64,000 nucleotides of DNA from Mariniradius saccharolyticus AK6 (GTDB lineage: Bacteria > Bacteroidota > Bacteroidia > Cytophagales > Cyclobacteriaceae). Below are positions 25,589-34,387 of the stretch, one piece after another. Both the position numbers and the translations under genes were made by a program. The stretch's first letter is position 1, and every line of letters begins with the position of its first letter. The notes under the pieces were generated by a model, which saw only the letters and a program-made list of their open reading frames with translations, was not told the DNA's origin and did no database searches. The stretch is taken from contig NZ_AMZY02000004.1 in NCBI RefSeq assembly GCF_000330725.2, forward strand, positions 62,001-126,000, in the 5' to 3' direction.

Positions 25589-28500
25589 ATGAGAATTCTT
25601 TTCACTTTCCTGCTGGGGATTTCTACGACTATCCTGATCGCCCAAACCCAGCTTCCCATGAGATATAGAAACATCGGCCCACACCGCGGCGGTCGGTCCG
25701 TCACGGCGACTGGCGTGGTTGGTGATCCGCTCACTTACTACATGGGAATCACTGGCGGTGGTGTTTGGAAAACCAGCGATGCCGGGCAGCTTTGGGAGAA
25801 CATCTCCGATGGCTATTTCACGACAGGATCTGTGGGCGCGATCGCCGTCTCCGAAAGCCACCCCCGCATCGTCTATGTCGGCATGGGTGAACACGCACCC
25901 CGGGGCGTGATGACCTCCTATGGAGATGGCGTCTACAAATCGATAGACGGAGGCAGTACTTGGAAAAAGGTAGGTCTTGAGAAAACCCAACACATTTCAC
26001 GGATCATCATCCATCCCGAAAATCCAGATATCGTCTATGTTGCTGCGCAAGGCGCACTCCACGCCCCAAATGAGGATCGCGGTATTTTCAAAACCACCAA
26101 CGGCGGGGAAACTTGGGAAAAAATCCTCTATGTGGATACAAAGACAGGCGCGGCGGAACTTTCTATGGACATGAATTATCCGGAAATCCTGTATGCAGCC
26201 ATGTGGGAACATCAGCGCTTGCCTTGGAAAGTCATCTCCGGCGGCCCAGGTTCTGACCTGTACAAATCGACCGATGCCGGCAAAACCTGGAAAAAGATCA
26301 ACCAAGGCCTTCCGAAGGAAAAAGGAAAAATGGCCATAGCCGTTTCCCGCGCTAATTCTTCCAAGGTCTATGCGCTGATCGAAAGCGACTCCAACAAGGA
26401 CCTAGGGGGATTGTTTGTCTCCAATGATGCAGGTGAAAACTGGACCTTGGCGAGTGGCGACAACAGATTGACACAGCGGGCCTGGTATTACATCGAAGTG
26501 TTTGCAGATCCGGGTGATGAAAATACGGTCTATGTGCTCAGCGCTCCGGCATTGCGGTCCATTGATGGTGGAAAGAATTGGGAAGTGTTGCCCAACGCGC
26601 ATGGTGACTACCATGACCTTTGGATCAATCCCAAAAATTCCAAAAACATGGTCATTGCCGATGATGGTGGGGCAGCCATTTCTTTCAACTATGCCAAAAC
26701 TTGGTCACGCCAAGACAATATGCCCACTGCGCAAATGTACCGTATCAATACCGACAACCAGTTTCCGTACCGCATCTACGGTGGGCAGCAAGACAATACC
26801 TCCCTTGTGATCAACAGTATGGCCTTGGGACGGGGCGGAATCACGCAAGAGCATTGGAACTACTCAGCGGGTGGTGAATCCGCATTTTTGGCTTTTGATC
26901 CAAATGACCCCAGGTATGTTTTGGGAGGCGTCTATTTGGGAACGATTGAGGTGTTGGACACCAAGGCCCAAGCGGGAACCAATATCATGGCTGCTCCGAT
27001 TCTATACCTGGGTCGGGATGCGAGCGATATGAAGTATCGGTTCAATTGGAATGCGCCGATCATTTGGTCGCAGCATGAACCCAACACCTTCTACCATGCC
27101 GCCCAGCATGTGTTGCGTACCCGGGACCTCGGTACAACTTGGGAAGAGGCTTCCCCAGATTTGACCAAAAACGAAAAAGAAAAACAAGGCAAAGGCGGCG
27201 GCCCCTACACCAACGAGGCAGTGGGCGCGGAAAACTACGGCACGATCGCCTACATCATCGAATCACCCCACGAAAAAGGCGTGATGTGGACAGGTTCGGA
27301 CGACGGACTTGTACACCTGACCAAAGACGGCGGGAAGACTTGGGAAAACGTCACGCCCAAGGGACTTCCCGAGACGCTTGTCAATGCCATCGAGGTATCT
27401 CCCCATGACGCTGCCACTGCCTATATCGCGACGACCCGCTATAAGTTCAACGACTACACGCCAGCCATTTACAAGACCACGGACTATGGAAAAACCTGGA
27501 TCAACATCAGCAAAGGCATTCCCTATGGTGCATTTACACGGGTCGTGCGGGAGGACACCCAAATCAAAAACCTTCTTTTTGCAGGAACAGAAACAGGAGT
27601 CTACATTTCCAGAAATAGTGGCCAATCATGGGATCCCTTTCAACTGAATCTTCCCGTCACGCCCATTACCGACCTGAAGATTGCACACAATGACCTGATC
27701 GTGGCCACCTCGGGCCGTTCCTATTGGATCTTGGATGATTTGCAACCGGTCAGGGAACTGAAGACAAAAGTCGAAAAGCCGCTCCTCTACACACCAGACG
27801 ATACGTATAATGGTAGCTGGTATTCCTCGCTGAACAGCAACAGCGCCACGGGGAAAGACCCACTCGTGGGCGTCAACCCCGCTTCGGGGATGGTATTGTA
27901 CTACCATTTGCCCGAGAATCATGTGGATAGCATCCCCGTGACTTTGGAAATCCGGAATGAAGCGGGAGAAATGATAAGGAGGTTCAGCAGCAAGAAAGAC
28001 GCTTCATTCATTTCCTATGATGGAGGTCCATCTCCCGAGCCAGTGATTTCTTCGAAAAAAGGAGTCAATCGGTTCGTTTGGGACCTGAGACATGCCACCA
28101 TGCCCGGAATTCCAACTGCCTTCATCGAGGGGAGTTACAGGGGCCACAAAGCTATTCCAGGCAGCTACCAAATCAAGGTCAAAGCAGGAAACGATTCCAG
28201 CCAAGTTTCGGCGAAAATCATCCCCAACCCTCACTTTGCCCTGACCCAAGAGGCCTATGTAGAATATGACAGATTCATGTCAGAAATGGAAAAGGAACTC
28301 ACCGCGATGCACCGAATGGTCAATACGGCTATGGCTTACCAAAACCAACTCAAGGCCCTGATGGACCAAATCAAGACCGATGCAGATCGAAAAGACCTAT
28401 ACCTTGCCGCCCAAACACTCCAAAAAAGGATGCAGGCTTGGGACGAATCGATGGTACAGCGGAAATCCAAAGCCTATGACGATGTAGAAAACTTTCCCAA

Positions 28501-28714
28501 CAAGTTCACCGCCAACTATCTCTACCTCATCAATCAGTCCGATAGTGAGATCCCTAGGATCACGCAGGGATCGAGGGATAGATTGGCCGAACTCAACGCA
28601 GAATGGGTGACACTCAAAGCAGAAGGAAATGCTTTATTGCAGGAGGAAATACCCAAATTCAATGCTTTGGCACAAGAAAAAGGTGTAGGTGTATTGTTTG
28701 TGAAGAATGAATAA
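25589..28714 (+). CDS. Exported BNR/sortilin-like beta-propeller protein
   Basis: A 1041-residue exported protein: signal peptide (residues 1-18, ending ILIAQ) and then many sialidase/BNR Asp-box-type repeats. Examples are '[14 protein letters not shown]', '[14 protein letters not shown]', '[14 protein letters not shown]', '[14 protein letters not shown]' and '[15 protein letters not shown]', spread over residues 40-720. These predict VPS10/sortilin-type ten-bladed propellers. The C-terminal third has an Ig-like region and a helical tail rich in K, E and Q. Annotators often call this family 'glycosyl hydrolase', but I see no catalytic motif that supports that. Start ATG 25589 gives the signal peptide; a longer frame uses an unlikely TTG. 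Confidence 0.87.
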   Translation: MRILFTFLLGISTTILIAQTQLPMRYRNIGPHRGGRSVTATGVVGDPLTYYMGITGGGVWKTSDAGQLWENISDGYFTTGSVGAIAVSESHPRIVYVGMGEHAPRGVMTSYGDGVYKSIDGGSTWKKVGLEKTQHISRIIIHPENPDIVYVAAQGALHAPNEDRGIFKTTNGGETWEKILYVDTKTGAAELSMDMNYPEILYAAMWEHQRLPWKVISGGPGSDLYKSTDAGKTWKKINQGLPKEKGKMAIAVSRANSSKVYALIESDSNKDLGGLFVSNDAGENWTLASGDNRLTQRAWYYIEVFADPGDENTVYVLSAPALRSIDGGKNWEVLPNAHGDYHDLWINPKNSKNMVIADDGGAAISFNYAKTWSRQDNMPTAQMYRINTDNQFPYRIYGGQQDNTSLVINSMALGRGGITQEHWNYSAGGESAFLAFDPNDPRYVLGGVYLGTIEVLDTKAQAGTNIMAAPILYLGRDASDMKYRFNWNAPIIWSQHEPNTFYHAAQHVLRTRDLGTTWEEASPDLTKNEKEKQGKGGGPYTNEAVGAENYGTIAYIIESPHEKGVMWTGSDDGLVHLTKDGGKTWENVTPKGLPETLVNAIEVSPHDAATAYIATTRYKFNDYTPAIYKTTDYGKTWINISKGIPYGAFTRVVREDTQIKNLLFAGTETGVYISRNSGQSWDPFQLNLPVTPITDLKIAHNDLIVATSGRSYWILDDLQPVRELKTKVEKPLLYTPDDTYNGSWYSSLNSNSATGKDPLVGVNPASGMVLYYHLPENHVDSIPVTLEIRNEAGEMIRRFSSKKDASFISYDGGPSPEPVISSKKGVNRFVWDLRHATMPGIPTAFIEGSYRGHKAIPGSYQIKVKAGNDSSQVSAKIIPNPHFALTQEAYVEYDRFMSEMEKELTAMHRMVNTAMAYQNQLKALMDQIKTDADRKDLYLAAQTLQKRMQAWDESMVQRKSKAYDDVENFPNKFTANYLYLINQSDSEIPRITQGSRDRLAELNAEWVTLKAEGNALLQEEIPKFNALAQEKGVGVLFVKNE

Positions 28715-28815
28715 ACTCGGAAAATCAATTTTTGGTGATTACGATCGCCAAATTTCGCAAACCGAAATAAGTTGAATTTGTTGTCTACCCCAACTTAAAT
28801 CAAGCAATCATAAAA

Positions 28816-28848
28816 AAAGAGGCTTGGGAATAGCTCCCGAGCCTCTTT
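28816..28848. terminator. Bidirectional terminator between the BNR gene and amtB
   Basis: AAAGAGGCTTGGGA (28816-28829) pairs with TCCCGAGCCTCTTT (28835-28848): a 14-bp stem with one G-T wobble and a 5-base loop. The stem ends in A/T runs on both sides (an A7 run before it, CTATTTTTGG after it). It lies between two converging genes. Confidence 0.85.
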
Positions 28849-28868
28849 CTATTTTTGGAAATATTCAA

Positions 28869-30101
28869 TTAATCCTTTGAAGCAAAATCAGGATAAGCTT
28901 GCATGCTGTGCTCGTTGATATCCAAACCTTCCCTTTCCTCTTTTTCATCCACACGGATACCGATTGTCCGCTTGAGCGTGAAAAAAATCAGCCAGCTTGT
29001 TACAAAACAGAAAGCACCGACGATCGCAATCCCCTTTAATTGGGCAATAATCTGCGGCATGCCCGCCAAATCCCCAAACAAGCCAACGGCCAAGGTACCC
29101 CAAATCCCGCATACCAAGTGCACTGAGATCGCACCCACTGGGTCGTCGATTTTGATTTTGTCAAAAAGAACGACTGCAAAAACGACAAACGTACCACCGA
29201 TCAATCCGATCAGTGCAGCTTCACCAACACCCATTTTGTCTGCACCAGCGGTGATGCTAACAAGTCCGGCAAGGATACCGTTGAGCACCATCGTGATATC
29301 ATAGGTTTTGAATTTGAAATAGGAGGAAACCAGCGCTCCGAAAGCACCTGCTGCACCCGCAATCGCAGTCGTGACAAATACCTTGGATACCGTGCCAGGG
29401 TCGGCAGTTAGTACTGAACCGCCATTGAACCCAAACCAGCCGAACCACAACAAAAACACGCCGATGGTCGCCATAGGCAGGTTATGACCCGGGATCGCCT
29501 TCATGCCGGTAGGTGTATATTTGCCAAGTCTTGGACCAAGGAGAAACGCACCCACCAAGGCAGCCCAACCTCCCACTGAATGCACAATTGTAGAGCCTGC
29601 AAAATCATAGAACGGGGTTTCCATTGTATTCAAAAATCCTCCACCCCACTTCCACATGCCCACAATCGGGTAGCAAATCCCGACATAGATCAAGGAAAAA
29701 AAGATAAATGGTCCCAATTTGATCCGTTCGGCCACCGCACCTGACACGATCGTAGCGGCAGTTGCAGCGAACATGGCCTGGAAGATAAAATCTGTGAAGT
29801 AGGTGTAGCCCGCATTATAATTGGAAGAGTCCCAACCTTCGGGAAGTGATAAGCCAAATCCGGAAAATCCAAACACCGATCCGGCGAAATCCGCACCGGG
29901 ATACATCAGATTGAACCCGATAAACGCGTAGGTCAAAAGACCCATCGCCGGGATGATTGTGTTCTTGAACAAGATATTGACAGTATTCTTGGCTCGGGTC
30001 AGTCCGGCCTCCAATGTAGCAAAGCCCAAGTGCATGATAAAGACCAACAACGTGGCCACCATCATCCACAGGTTATTGATGGTAAATAATTCCTGAGTCA
30101 T
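28869..30101 (-). CDS. amtB: Ammonium transporter AmtB
   Basis: An 11-helix ammonium channel of 410 residues. Visible family hallmarks are the leading MTQELFTINNLWMMVATLLVFIMHLGFATLEAG, the twin-histidine region GGWAALVGAFLLGPR with its upstream H (TIVHSVGG), LWFGWFGFNGGS, and 'HLVCGIWGTLAVGLFG'. The C-terminal cytoplasmic tail (DEKEEREGLDINEHSMQAYPDF) carries the region where PII proteins usually interact. glnK lies immediately upstream, 53 bases away on the same strand. Expression is expected under nitrogen limitation, but no sigma-54 or NtrC site was recognised. Confidence 0.95.
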   Translation of the reverse strand: MTQELFTINNLWMMVATLLVFIMHLGFATLEAGLTRAKNTVNILFKNTIIPAMGLLTYAFIGFNLMYPGADFAGSVFGFSGFGLSLPEGWDSSNYNAGYTYFTDFIFQAMFAATAATIVSGAVAERIKLGPFIFFSLIYVGICYPIVGMWKWGGGFLNTMETPFYDFAGSTIVHSVGGWAALVGAFLLGPRLGKYTPTGMKAIPGHNLPMATIGVFLLWFGWFGFNGGSVLTADPGTVSKVFVTTAIAGAAGAFGALVSSYFKFKTYDITMVLNGILAGLVSITAGADKMGVGEAALIGLIGGTFVVFAVVLFDKIKIDDPVGAISVHLVCGIWGTLAVGLFGDLAGMPQIIAQLKGIAIVGAFCFVTSWLIFFTLKRTIGIRVDEKEEREGLDINEHSMQAYPDFASKD

Positions 30102-30154
30102 AGGTTGATAGGTTTGTTAGGTTTTATATTTATTTTATTGATGGTTTCCTCGGA

Positions 30155-30493
30155 TTAAAGGGCATCCACGCCTTTGTCATTGTTTCTGATACGATAGGCC
30201 TCGAGCGCCTCATAGACGAAAATCTTCCCGTCCCCGACTTCACCAGTCTTACCCATCTTTAGGATACAGTCAATCACGGAGGGCACAAGTTCATCTTCGG
30301 TCACAATCTCAAGCTTGGTTCGTGGTATATAGGCTGGCTCATAAGCCACACCACGGTATGTTTGCATCCTTGCATGCTCCATACCCATGCCTTTGACTTC
30401 GTAGAAAGTCAGGAATTTCACTCCCAATCCGGCCACGCACTTATGGATTTCATCAAATTTTGATGTCCTAATGATTGCTTCGATTTTTTTCAT
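30155..30493 (-). CDS. glnK: PII nitrogen regulatory protein
   Basis: A 112-residue PII signal protein that binds 2-oxoglutarate and ATP/ADP and gates AmtB. The fold elements MKKIEAIIRTSKFDEI, the T-loop (about 37-55) with MQTYRGVAYEPAYIPRTK, and GKIFVYEALEAYRIR are clear. The T-loop keeps a tyrosine at the usual modification position (RGVAY) and the B-loop reads KTGEVGDGKIF. The T-loop segment before it (GMGMEHARMQ) differs from the RQKGHTELY of enteric GlnB/GlnK, as in other Bacteroidota. It is the first gene of the classic glnK-amtB operon. Confidence 0.93.
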   Translation of the reverse strand: MKKIEAIIRTSKFDEIHKCVAGLGVKFLTFYEVKGMGMEHARMQTYRGVAYEPAYIPRTKLEIVTEDELVPSVIDCILKMGKTGEVGDGKIFVYEALEAYRIRNNDKGVDAL

Positions 30494-30844
30494 TTTGTCT
30501 AATTTTTTGGAGGGTTTAATAGGAAATCTGCGCTAATCTAAGCGAAAAAATGAAAAAAAAATATTTGATGGTTATTTTTCAATCCAATTTTGAAAAATTT
30601 TTCACTTTAATTTCAAAATCAAGCATTGAATTAGACCATAATTATATCACTCACGCATTATTTTTTGATTTTTAGCCTCAAATCGCTACCAAGAATGGGG
30701 AAATCTGAAAAAAAGCAGGTTAGTGGGAGAAAATTTGTCAATTTATCTGCACAAAAAACCAAAATCCCTATCCGGCAAAATATTCGCCGCAAAGTTTGAT
30801 ACCCGAGGGAAAAACCTAAATTTGGCACCTGAATTTTAGAGAAC
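30494..30844. other. A/T-rich divergent intergenic region
   Basis: 351 gene-free bases between glnK (minus) and a nucleotidyltransferase (plus). The glnK side is very A/T-rich with runs such as GAAAAATTTTTC; I saw neither a -24/-12 sigma-54 element nor an exact TAnnTTTG box there. The other end contains the promoter listed at 30795-30824. A short open frame at 30658-30885 is low-complexity and I treat it as chance. Confidence 0.7.
30795..30824 (+). promoter_or_regulatory. Promoter of the nucleotidyltransferase gene
   Basis: TTTG (30795-30798), an 18-base spacer, then TAAATTTG (30817-30824). Both elements match the Bacteroidota consensus exactly, 21 bases upstream of the ATG at 30845. Confidence 0.7.
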
Positions 30845-31750
30845 ATGAACAAAAAACCAACACTTTTGGTCCTTGCGGCAGGCATGGGCAGCCGCTACGG
30901 TGGCAATAAGCAGATTGATGGATTCGGGCCAAACGGCGAAACGATATTGGAATATTCCATTTATGATGCCATCAGGGCAGGATTTGGAAAAGTAGTACTG
31001 ATCGTAAGGGAAGAAATCCTACAAACAGCAAAAGACCTCCTTCTACCAAAATTGGAAGGAAAAATAGAAGTGGATTTCGTCCTTCAATCCATCAAGAGCT
31101 TTGTGCCTGAGGAATTTCAGAATCCAGATCGGGTAAAGCCTTTTGGCACAGCCCATGCGGTACTTTGCGCAAAGGATGCGATTGCGGAACCGTTCGCAGT
31201 CATCAATGCGGATGATTTTTATGGCAAGGAAGCTTACGACGTATTGGGTAGTTTCCTACAAAACGAGGTAAAGCCTGACCTCCATGCCATGGTCGGCTAT
31301 GCCATCCAAAATGTACTTTCCGAGCATGGCACCGTCAGTCGTGGCGTTTGCTCCATGAACGCTGCGAACCAACTTATTGGCATGGTAGAGCGAACTTCCA
31401 TTGCCCGTGAGGGTGAAAAAATACTGGCGAAGGGTGATGGAGAGGTGATCGAAATCAAGGAAGGAACACCTGTTTCCATGAATTTCTGGGGATTCCATCC
31501 GGATGTTTTCGCGGATATCGAACAGATGTGGCATGATTTCCTGCCCGCCAACAAAGAAAACCTCAAATCCGAATTTTATATCCCAACCGTCGCCAACAAC
31601 CTTATCCAAGCGGGAAAAGCAGCATTTGAAATCTTACCCGGCGGCAAAACGTGGTTTGGAGTAACGTATACAGAGGATAAACCGGTGGTCATCGACGCAT
31701 TGAAAAAACTGCACGATTCGGGAGAATATCCCGCGAACCTTTGGAAATAA
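30845..31750 (+). CDS. NTP_transferase-family sugar nucleotidyltransferase
   Basis: A 301-residue cytosolic enzyme. The N-terminal nucleotide-binding motif LVLAAGMGSRYGGNKQID matches the G-x-G-x-R-x(n)-K motif. A metal-binding aspartate pair occurs in FAVINADDFYG (about residue 120), and PFGTAHAVL (about 100) is the family's base-binding loop. These fit transfer of a nucleotidyl group to a sugar phosphate. The exact sugar cannot be told; glucose-1-phosphate uridylyl/thymidylyl types are the nearest that I recognise. It has its own promoter and terminator. Confidence 0.85.
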   Translation: MNKKPTLLVLAAGMGSRYGGNKQIDGFGPNGETILEYSIYDAIRAGFGKVVLIVREEILQTAKDLLLPKLEGKIEVDFVLQSIKSFVPEEFQNPDRVKPFGTAHAVLCAKDAIAEPFAVINADDFYGKEAYDVLGSFLQNEVKPDLHAMVGYAIQNVLSEHGTVSRGVCSMNAANQLIGMVERTSIAREGEKILAKGDGEVIEIKEGTPVSMNFWGFHPDVFADIEQMWHDFLPANKENLKSEFYIPTVANNLIQAGKAAFEILPGGKTWFGVTYTEDKPVVIDALKKLHDSGEYPANLWK

Positions 31751-31763
31751 ACCACCAACTGAG

Positions 31764-31789
31764 AGGCTGCGAAATGCAGCCTTTTTTTT
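31764..31789 (+). terminator. Intrinsic terminator of the nucleotidyltransferase gene
   Basis: AGGCTGC (31764-31770), loop GAAAT, GCAGCCT (31776-31782), then seven more T. A textbook hairpin 14 bases after the stop. Confidence 0.9.
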
Positions 31790-31854
31790 ATGCGGAAATC
31801 GGAGCTAGGTTTTGCTGCTTTTCCGAATGCATCCGAGGAATCCTCCTACTTTCA

Positions 31855-31912
31855 AAATTCGATATTCGGCGTTCTTCATTCATTATTGAAATAAATGTAG
31901 AATATCGAATTT
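31855..31912. repeat. Inverted repeat with 13-bp perfect arms
   Basis: AAATTCGATATTC (31855-31867) and GAATATCGAATTT (31900-31912) are perfectly complementary with a 32-base spacer. A third partial copy (GAATATCGATT) lies just downstream (from 31921). It is in the 288-base gap between the nucleotidyltransferase and GH43 genes; nothing else was recognised there apart from the terminator. Confidence 0.6.
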
Positions 31913-32038
31913 CCAATTTTGAATATCGATTGGGCCGATTGCCGTTCCGAGGCAAAGCGGTAAAGCCCAAAAAGCGGCAGATACCCGAAATCCAAACACT
32001 TTTCCCTAATTTGAGGCCAATTTCAACCTATTGTAACC

Positions 32039-33127
32039 ATGAAACACAACCCAATCTACCTCATGCCATTGGCAATGCTTTTGGCATACTGCGGACCAAA
32101 AACCGAGACACAACAAGTACCGGTCGAAACTGTCACCGAAAATCCATTTGTAAATCCACCACTCGTGAGTCATGTGTACACAGCCGACCCTTCGGCCCAT
32201 GTGTTTGATGGAAAATTGTACATCTATCCCTCACATGATGTAGAAAGTGCCGCGGCACAGGATGACATGGGTTCTCATTTCGACATGAAGGACTACCATG
32301 TCTTCTCTATGGACAGTCCCAGCAGCGAGGTCACCGACCATGGCAAGGTCTTGGCCTTGGAAGATGTCGCTTGGGCCAGCAGGCAACTTTGGGCACCGGA
32401 TGCCGCCGAGAAGGATGGCAAATATTACCTCTACTTTCCCGCAAAAGACAAGCAGGATGTCTTTAGAATCGGCGTTGCCGTCGCCGACAATCCCGCCGGT
32501 CCATTCAAAGCAGAACCCGAACCCATCAAGGGTTCCTACAGCATTGATCCTTCCGTGCTGAAAGATACCGATGGCAACTATTATCTGTATGCGGGTGGAA
32601 TCTGGGGCGGACAGTTGCAGCGATTCAAAAACGGCAAATACCAAGAGGGCCTAACCGGTCCCACAGCCGGCCTTCCCGCTGACAGCCTACCAGCCTTGGG
32701 ACCTTATGTGGCCAAACTTTCGGCCGATATGAAGTCTTTTTCAGAAACGCCAAAGGAAATCAAGATTCTCGATGAGTCCGGAAATCCGATCTTGGCGGGT
32801 GACAACAACAGGAGATTCTTTGAGGCAGCCTGGGTGCACAAGTATGCTGACAAGTACTATCTGTCCTACTCCACAGGCGACACACATTTCATCGCCTATG
32901 CCACCTCTGACAATCCTTACGGTCCATTTACTTATAAGGGAATCGTGCTACACCCCGTCCAAGGCTGGACCAACCACCACTCGATTGTGGAATGGAACGG
33001 GAAATGGTATCTCTTCTACCACGACACCGAACTCTCCGGAGAGACGCACCTCCGAAACATCAAAATGACCGAATTGGTCCACAAGGAGGACGGTACGATC
33101 GAACCGATTTTCCCAATGAAAAAATAA
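32039..33127 (+). CDS. GH43-family glycoside hydrolase lipoprotein
   Basis: A 362-residue five-bladed propeller enzyme of glycoside hydrolase family 43 (arabinofuranosidase/xylosidase types). A lipoprotein signal ends near YCG (Cys about residue 18), so it should be surface- or periplasm-anchored. Family hallmarks are the catalytic-base Asp in YTADPSAHVF, the second Asp in SIDPSVLKD and a Glu in RRFFEAAWVHK, followed by 'GWTNHHSIVEWNGKWYLFYH'. Activity (arabinan, xylan or other) cannot be decided. Flanked by a repeat-rich gap upstream and a terminator downstream, it is likely monocistronic. Confidence 0.88.
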   Translation: MKHNPIYLMPLAMLLAYCGPKTETQQVPVETVTENPFVNPPLVSHVYTADPSAHVFDGKLYIYPSHDVESAAAQDDMGSHFDMKDYHVFSMDSPSSEVTDHGKVLALEDVAWASRQLWAPDAAEKDGKYYLYFPAKDKQDVFRIGVAVADNPAGPFKAEPEPIKGSYSIDPSVLKDTDGNYYLYAGGIWGGQLQRFKNGKYQEGLTGPTAGLPADSLPALGPYVAKLSADMKSFSETPKEIKILDESGNPILAGDNNRRFFEAAWVHKYADKYYLSYSTGDTHFIAYATSDNPYGPFTYKGIVLHPVQGWTNHHSIVEWNGKWYLFYHDTELSGETHLRNIKMTELVHKEDGTIEPIFPMKK

Positions 33128-33132
33128 AAGCG

Positions 33133-33162
33133 AAAGCCTTCCGAGTTTGGAAGGCTTTTTTT
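33133..33162 (+). terminator. Intrinsic terminator after GH43
   Basis: AAAGCCTTCC (33133-33142), loop GAGTTT, GGAAGGCTTT (33149-33158), then TTTT. It is 5 bases after the stop. From here to 33370 I see no gene or other signal. Confidence 0.9.
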
Positions 33163-33370
33163 GGTTTCTAGGGCAGTCAGTAATCAATAAAAAAATGGCT
33201 GATTTGAATTTTTTCTTGAGGAGGTCCAGAAATCTGGTCAAAAACCAAATTTCGGCAATCTTTTTAGAACCTTATCAAACCGCAAATTTCTCTCTTTCTT
33301 GAAGTTGAATAAATGCAGAACATCCCGCTTTTGATGTCAAAATCTCACCGAGCAAAGCCCAGCTTTATTT

Positions 33371-33694
33371 CTAAAACACCTTGTCCACAATTACCAGCAT
33401 GATCAACAGGAGAAACAACGTAAGGATCACTTTCCCGGAAATCACCAAAAACGTATGGAAAAATAGAAGAATTCTGAGATAACGTCTTCGTGTATCATTT
33501 TCACCAAGGGCACTTATCATCTCCAAAATTTGCTTCCTTTTCAGCGCAACTTTTCTCGTTCCTTGTTCAAAACGAATACCTTGACATTTATTGAGCCACC
33601 AAAAATAAACAGGGAAAAGTAACCCAATCCAAACACTAAAGACTACGAAGAAGAAAAACAACTTGAAATAACCCATGAAGAACAATTCATCCAA
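33371..33694 (-). CDS. Hypothetical two-helix membrane protein
   Basis: A 107-residue protein with two hydrophobic segments (about residues 8-33 and 75-103) separated by a basic/polar loop containing TRKVALKRKQILEMISALGE. The start codon ATG at 33694 (MDELFF) could be replaced by the ATG six codons on (MGYFKL). No family recognised. It stands alone between the GH43 terminator and the toxin gene. It could be a chance frame, but the hydrophobic/charged pattern looks protein-like. Confidence 0.5.
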   Translation of the reverse strand: MDELFFMGYFKLFFFFVVFSVWIGLLFPVYFWWLNKCQGIRFEQGTRKVALKRKQILEMISALGENDTRRRYLRILLFFHTFLVISGKVILTLFLLLIMLVIVDKVF

Positions 33695-33738
33695 ATTCTA
33701 TTGCCTATACGCAAACACCAGATACCGGCAGGGCTGAT

Positions 33739-34056
33739 TTACTTATTTCGCCTGATCTTCGGGGGATTCTGGCGTGTATCAAAAACATCAGCAATTCTTA
33801 TCAAGCCGTTGTCCAAATCTACACTGTATATCAACTTGTAATTTTTATAGACCAAATATCGATATTGGATTTTTCGTCCTTTCAGAAGCTCTTCTTCTTG
33901 ACCGATAAATGGAGTAGTTAAAAGCTTGTTGGGTTCGTTGATAATCCCCTTCACAAATTTAGCTGCGAACTCTTTGCCCACTTCTCCACAGTAGTAATCG
34001 TAAATCTCATCGAGTTGTGATTCAGCAAATTCAGACCAAACGATCGAAAAATTCAT
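33739..34056 (-). CDS. RelE/ParE-family toxin
   Basis: A 105-residue type II toxin. It shows the family's N-terminal helix MNFSIVWSEFAESQLDEIYDYY, the middle strand pair with KGRKIQYRYLVYKNYKLIYSVD, and a C-terminal strand LIRIADVFDTRQNP. RelE members cleave ribosome-bound mRNA and ParE members poison DNA gyrase; the pattern (E..LDEI.DYY) is nearer ParE, but the target is not settled by sequence. It starts at the stop of the antitoxin gene, sharing one base (TAATG), so translation is coupled. Confidence 0.82.
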   Translation of the reverse strand: MNFSIVWSEFAESQLDEIYDYYCGEVGKEFAAKFVKGIINEPNKLLTTPFIGQEEELLKGRKIQYRYLVYKNYKLIYSVDLDNGLIRIADVFDTRQNPPKIRRNK

Positions 34057-34289
34057 TACTTGTACTTCAAAAGGAGTTCCTCGCTGCTCTTGAATCGGTT
34101 TTCATCGAAGTCTGACTCCGAACGATCAATCCGAAGGTTGAGTTCCTCCATTCCGGTGGAGTCCGGGGCCTCTCCCGCTGGCGCCAAAGTCTGACTCCTC
34201 AAAACCTGCTCAAGTATTAATACCACTTCCTCGCTCTGAAGCTTCAAGAACTCCTGGATAAACTCAATTTTTCGGGCTTCAAGATTCAT
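34056..34289 (-). CDS. Antitoxin partner of the RelE/ParE-family toxin
   Basis: A 77-residue acidic, helical protein placed directly upstream of the toxin in the usual order. The N-terminus (MNLEARKIEFIQEFLKLQSEEVV) resembles the small helical antitoxins of Bacteroidota ParE pairs. The C-terminal part, from about residue 48 (ELNLRIDRSESDFDENRFKS), is the disordered acidic toxin-wrapping segment expected. No DNA-binding domain is recognisable. Pairing is inferred mainly from the one-base overlap and family resemblance. Confidence 0.75.
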   Translation of the reverse strand: MNLEARKIEFIQEFLKLQSEEVVLILEQVLRSQTLAPAGEAPDSTGMEELNLRIDRSESDFDENRFKSSEELLLKYK

Positions 34290-34387
34290 GATTTTAAGCG
34301 TTTTTATGGATATTTAAAATTAGGCAAAATCCCAGAATCAACTCTATCAGATTGAATAAACTTTCGGTGTGACACGCAGAATCTACC

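Noticed and set aside
30658-30885. 75-residue minus-strand frame upstream of glnK
   Set aside because: It overlaps a clear plus-strand promoter and start and has a low-complexity composition.
31741-32208. Open frame in the gap before GH43
   Set aside because: It crosses a terminator and repeat-rich DNA and overlaps the GH43 signal peptide in another frame.
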